From Ruminococcaceae bacterium UBA4306 (GTDB lineage Bacteria; Bacillota; Clostridia; Oscillospirales; Acutalibacteraceae), in NCBI GenBank assembly GCA_002394725.1, contig DGUQ01000041.1, positions 1-5,186 of the forward strand: a stretch of 5,186 nucleotides of DNA, in the 5' to 3' direction. Under the pieces are notes generated by a model. The model saw nothing but the letters and a program-made list of their open reading frames with translations. It had not been told where the DNA came from and made no database searches. Within the stretch, counting starts at the first letter, position 1. Every line of letters starts with the position of its first letter. The position numbers and the translations under genes are program-made. Below are positions 3,468 to 5,186 of the stretch, piece after piece.

Positions 3468-5186
3468 TTGAAACAGTACGACCCGAAACACATTCTCAAT
3501 ATCGCTATGGCAGGACATTCCGGCGCGGGTAAGACTTCCGTAGCCGAAGCGATGCTGTATCTTTCCAAGGCGAGCGATCGTCTGGGTAAGATCGCCGACG
3601 GCAACACCCAGCTTGACTTTGACGCGGAGGAGATTCGCCGCAAGGTATCTATCGTGACCGCAGTAGCTCCCGTAGAGTGGAAGAATACAAAGATCAATAT
3701 CATCGACACCCCCGGTCTGTTCGACTTTGAGGGCGGCGTATTTGAGGGCTATCGCGCGGCTGAGACAGCGGTCATCGTTGTTTCCGCAAAGGACGGCGTT
3801 AACGTCGGTACAGAAAAGGCGGTCAAGGCTGCCGATAAGGAAGGTCTGACCAAGATATTCTTCGTCAACGGCGTATGCGACGAGGATGCTCGCTTCTACC
3901 GCGTCTTAGAGGATCTCAAGGCGACCTTCGGTCCGTCCGTATGTCCTGTTATCGTTCCGCACATCGAGAACGGTCAGGCGAACACCTACATCAATCTGCT
4001 CGAATACAAGGCTTATAAATATGACGCTAAGGGCAACGCGTCTCCCACCGCGATCATCCCCGAGATGGGCGACCGCTTTGAGGGACTGCGCGAGGCGATC
4101 AAGGAGGCTGTTGCCGAGACCAGCGAGGAGCTGATGGAGAAGTTCTTCATGGAAGAGGAATTCACCCCCGAGGAGATCATCACCGGCGTATCGCAGGGCG
4201 TCAAGGACGGCTCCCTGTGCCCCGTATTCTGCGGCGACGCAAGCACCACCTTCGGTATCGAGCAGTTCCTGAACAGCATCACATGGCTCGCTCCGACTGC
4301 CGCGGACAAGGGCAGTGAGACCGCTGTGGACGTCAACGGCGACCCCGTGGAGATCGCCTGCAACGAGCAGGGCGCTACCGCCGCGATCATCTTCAAGACC
4401 GTTGCCGACCCGTTTGTCGGTAAGCTGAGCTATTTCAAGGTCGTGTCCGGTAAGGTAAGTACCGATACGCCTCTCGTCAATATGCGCACAGGCAATCAGG
4501 AGCGCATCACCAAGGTGCTGACCGTTCGCGGTAAGAAGCAGGAGGACGCCTCCGCGGTACTCGCCGGCGATATCGGCGCGATCCCGAAGCTGACCGCCGC
4601 CAACACCGGCGACACCCTCTGCTCCCCCACACGCAAGGTCATCCTCGACGGTATCGATTATCCGGCTCCCTCCTTCTCGATGGCGGTTTATCCCAAGAAG
4701 AAGGGCGAGGAGGATAAGGTAGCGCAGGGTCTGGCTCGTCTGGCGGATGAAGATCCCACCATCAGCTACAAGAACGATCCCGAGACCAAGGAGCTGGTCA
4801 TGTCCGGTATGGGCGAACAGCATCTGGACGTCGTCGTTTCCAAGTTAAAATCCAAGTTCAACGTTGAGGTCGAGCTCAAGCAGCCCAAGGTCGCGTACCG
4901 CGAGACCATCCGCGGCAAGTCCGACGTGGAAGGCAAGCATAAGAAGCAGTCCGGCGGCTCCGGTCAGTACGGTGACGTTTGGATCAAGTTCGAGCCGTGC
5001 GATTCCGACGGTCTGGAGTTCGATATCGCCGTTGTCGGCGGCTCCGTTCCCAAGCAGTTCTTCCCGGCGGTTGAAAAGGGTCTGAGAGATTCCATCAAGC
5101 ACGGTCCGCTGGCTGGCTACCCTGTCGTCGGAGTGAAGGCGACGCTGTATGACGGGAAGTACCATCCCGTTGACTCCAATGAAATG
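3468..5186 (+). CDS. EF-G-like translational GTPase paralogue (partial, 3' end outside window)
   Basis: An uninterrupted frame of 573 codons from TTG 3468 runs off the window; family members have about 690 residues, so roughly 115 are missing. The order is that of elongation factor G: G domain (about 8-290), domain II (about 300-388, with DPFVGKLSYFKVVSG at 314-328), domain III (about 402-480, with SGMGEQHLD at 446-454 and the AYRETI junction at 476-481) and domain IV (from 482, with QSGGSGQYGDVW at 494-505, GPLAGYPVV and VDSNEM at the edge). The P-loop GHSGAGKT (16-23) marks the EF-G-2-like branch rather than canonical FusA, whose P-loop reads AHIDAGKTT. The G motifs are divergent: Ser61 for the switch I Thr, DTPGLFDF (80-87) without the His that activates water, NGVCD (134-138) in place of NKxD, and GDA (256-258) in place of GSA. 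It probably binds ribosomes, but GTP hydrolysis and guanine specificity may be altered, and its role is unknown. It has its own promoter and a long structured leader. Confidence 0.85.
   Translation, partial: MKQYDPKHILNIAMAGHSGAGKTSVAEAMLYLSKASDRLGKIADGNTQLDFDAEEIRRKVSIVTAVAPVEWKNTKINIIDTPGLFDFEGGVFEGYRAAETAVIVVSAKDGVNVGTEKAVKAADKEGLTKIFFVNGVCDEDARFYRVLEDLKATFGPSVCPVIVPHIENGQANTYINLLEYKAYKYDAKGNASPTAIIPEMGDRFEGLREAIKEAVAETSEELMEKFFMEEEFTPEEIITGVSQGVKDGSLCPVFCGDASTTFGIEQFLNSITWLAPTAADKGSETAVDVNGDPVEIACNEQGATAAIIFKTVADPFVGKLSYFKVVSGKVSTDTPLVNMRTGNQERITKVLTVRGKKQEDASAVLAGDIGAIPKLTAANTGDTLCSPTRKVILDGIDYPAPSFSMAVYPKKKGEEDKVAQGLARLADEDPTISYKNDPETKELVMSGMGEQHLDVVVSKLKSKFNVEVELKQPKVAYRETIRGKSDVEGKHKKQSGGSGQYGDVWIKFEPCDSDGLEFDIAVVGGSVPKQFFPAVEKGLRDSIKHGPLAGYPVVGVKATLYDGKYHPVDSNEM

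Noticed and set aside
3906..4823. Antisense open frame of 305 codons inside the EF-G-like gene
   Set aside because: The + strand protein matches EF-G domain by domain here, so the reverse frame is a shadow.

Overview
The window looks like a stretch of a Clostridia (Firmicutes) chromosome, most plausibly an Oscillospiraceae/Ruminococcaceae-type gut anaerobe. The reasons are the strong Shine-Dalgarno sequences (GGAGG, GGAGGGTGA, AAAGGAG), near-consensus sigma-A promoters with 17-bp spacers, short U-tailed intrinsic terminators, a TTG start codon, moderately GC-rich genes with AT-rich spacers, and the protein families present. The genus is inference. All five genes lie on the + strand. I see no tRNA, rRNA, CRISPR array, insertion sequence or prophage gene.

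Layout: (1) Positions 18-1897 form a two-gene operon. A textbook promoter (TTGACT-17-TATAAT) and a leader of about 70 nt precede a PLP-dependent cysteine synthase-family enzyme (123-1052). It is followed 36 nt later by a secreted lipoprotein with a YkuD-type L,D-transpeptidase domain (1089-1844) and a strong intrinsic terminator. (2) Positions 1907-3157 form a second two-gene operon. An extended -10 promoter drives a small multi-pass membrane protein of the CrtO-like acyltransferase type (1971-2549) and, 4 nt later, a Nudix hydrolase of the ADP-ribose pyrophosphatase type (2554-3102), closed by a second terminator. (3) Positions 3158-3467 are AT-rich and gene-free. They hold several inverted repeats, a promoter, and a leader of about 105 nt that can fold into competing hairpins. 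(4) From 3468 to the window edge runs an EF-G-like translational GTPase, cut off in domain IV.

The genes do not form one obvious pathway; these look like three housekeeping or accessory transcription units side by side. The most notable points are in the last unit. The EF-G paralogue departs from the canonical G-domain motifs in three or four places (no His after DTPG, NGVCD where NKxD is expected, GDA where GSA is expected, Ser for Thr in switch I) while domains II-IV look intact. It also sits behind an unusually structured upstream region. No clearly new multi-gene system is visible; the best leads are this divergent EF-G-like protein with its leader, and the CrtO-like membrane protein that lacks any carotenoid genes nearby.
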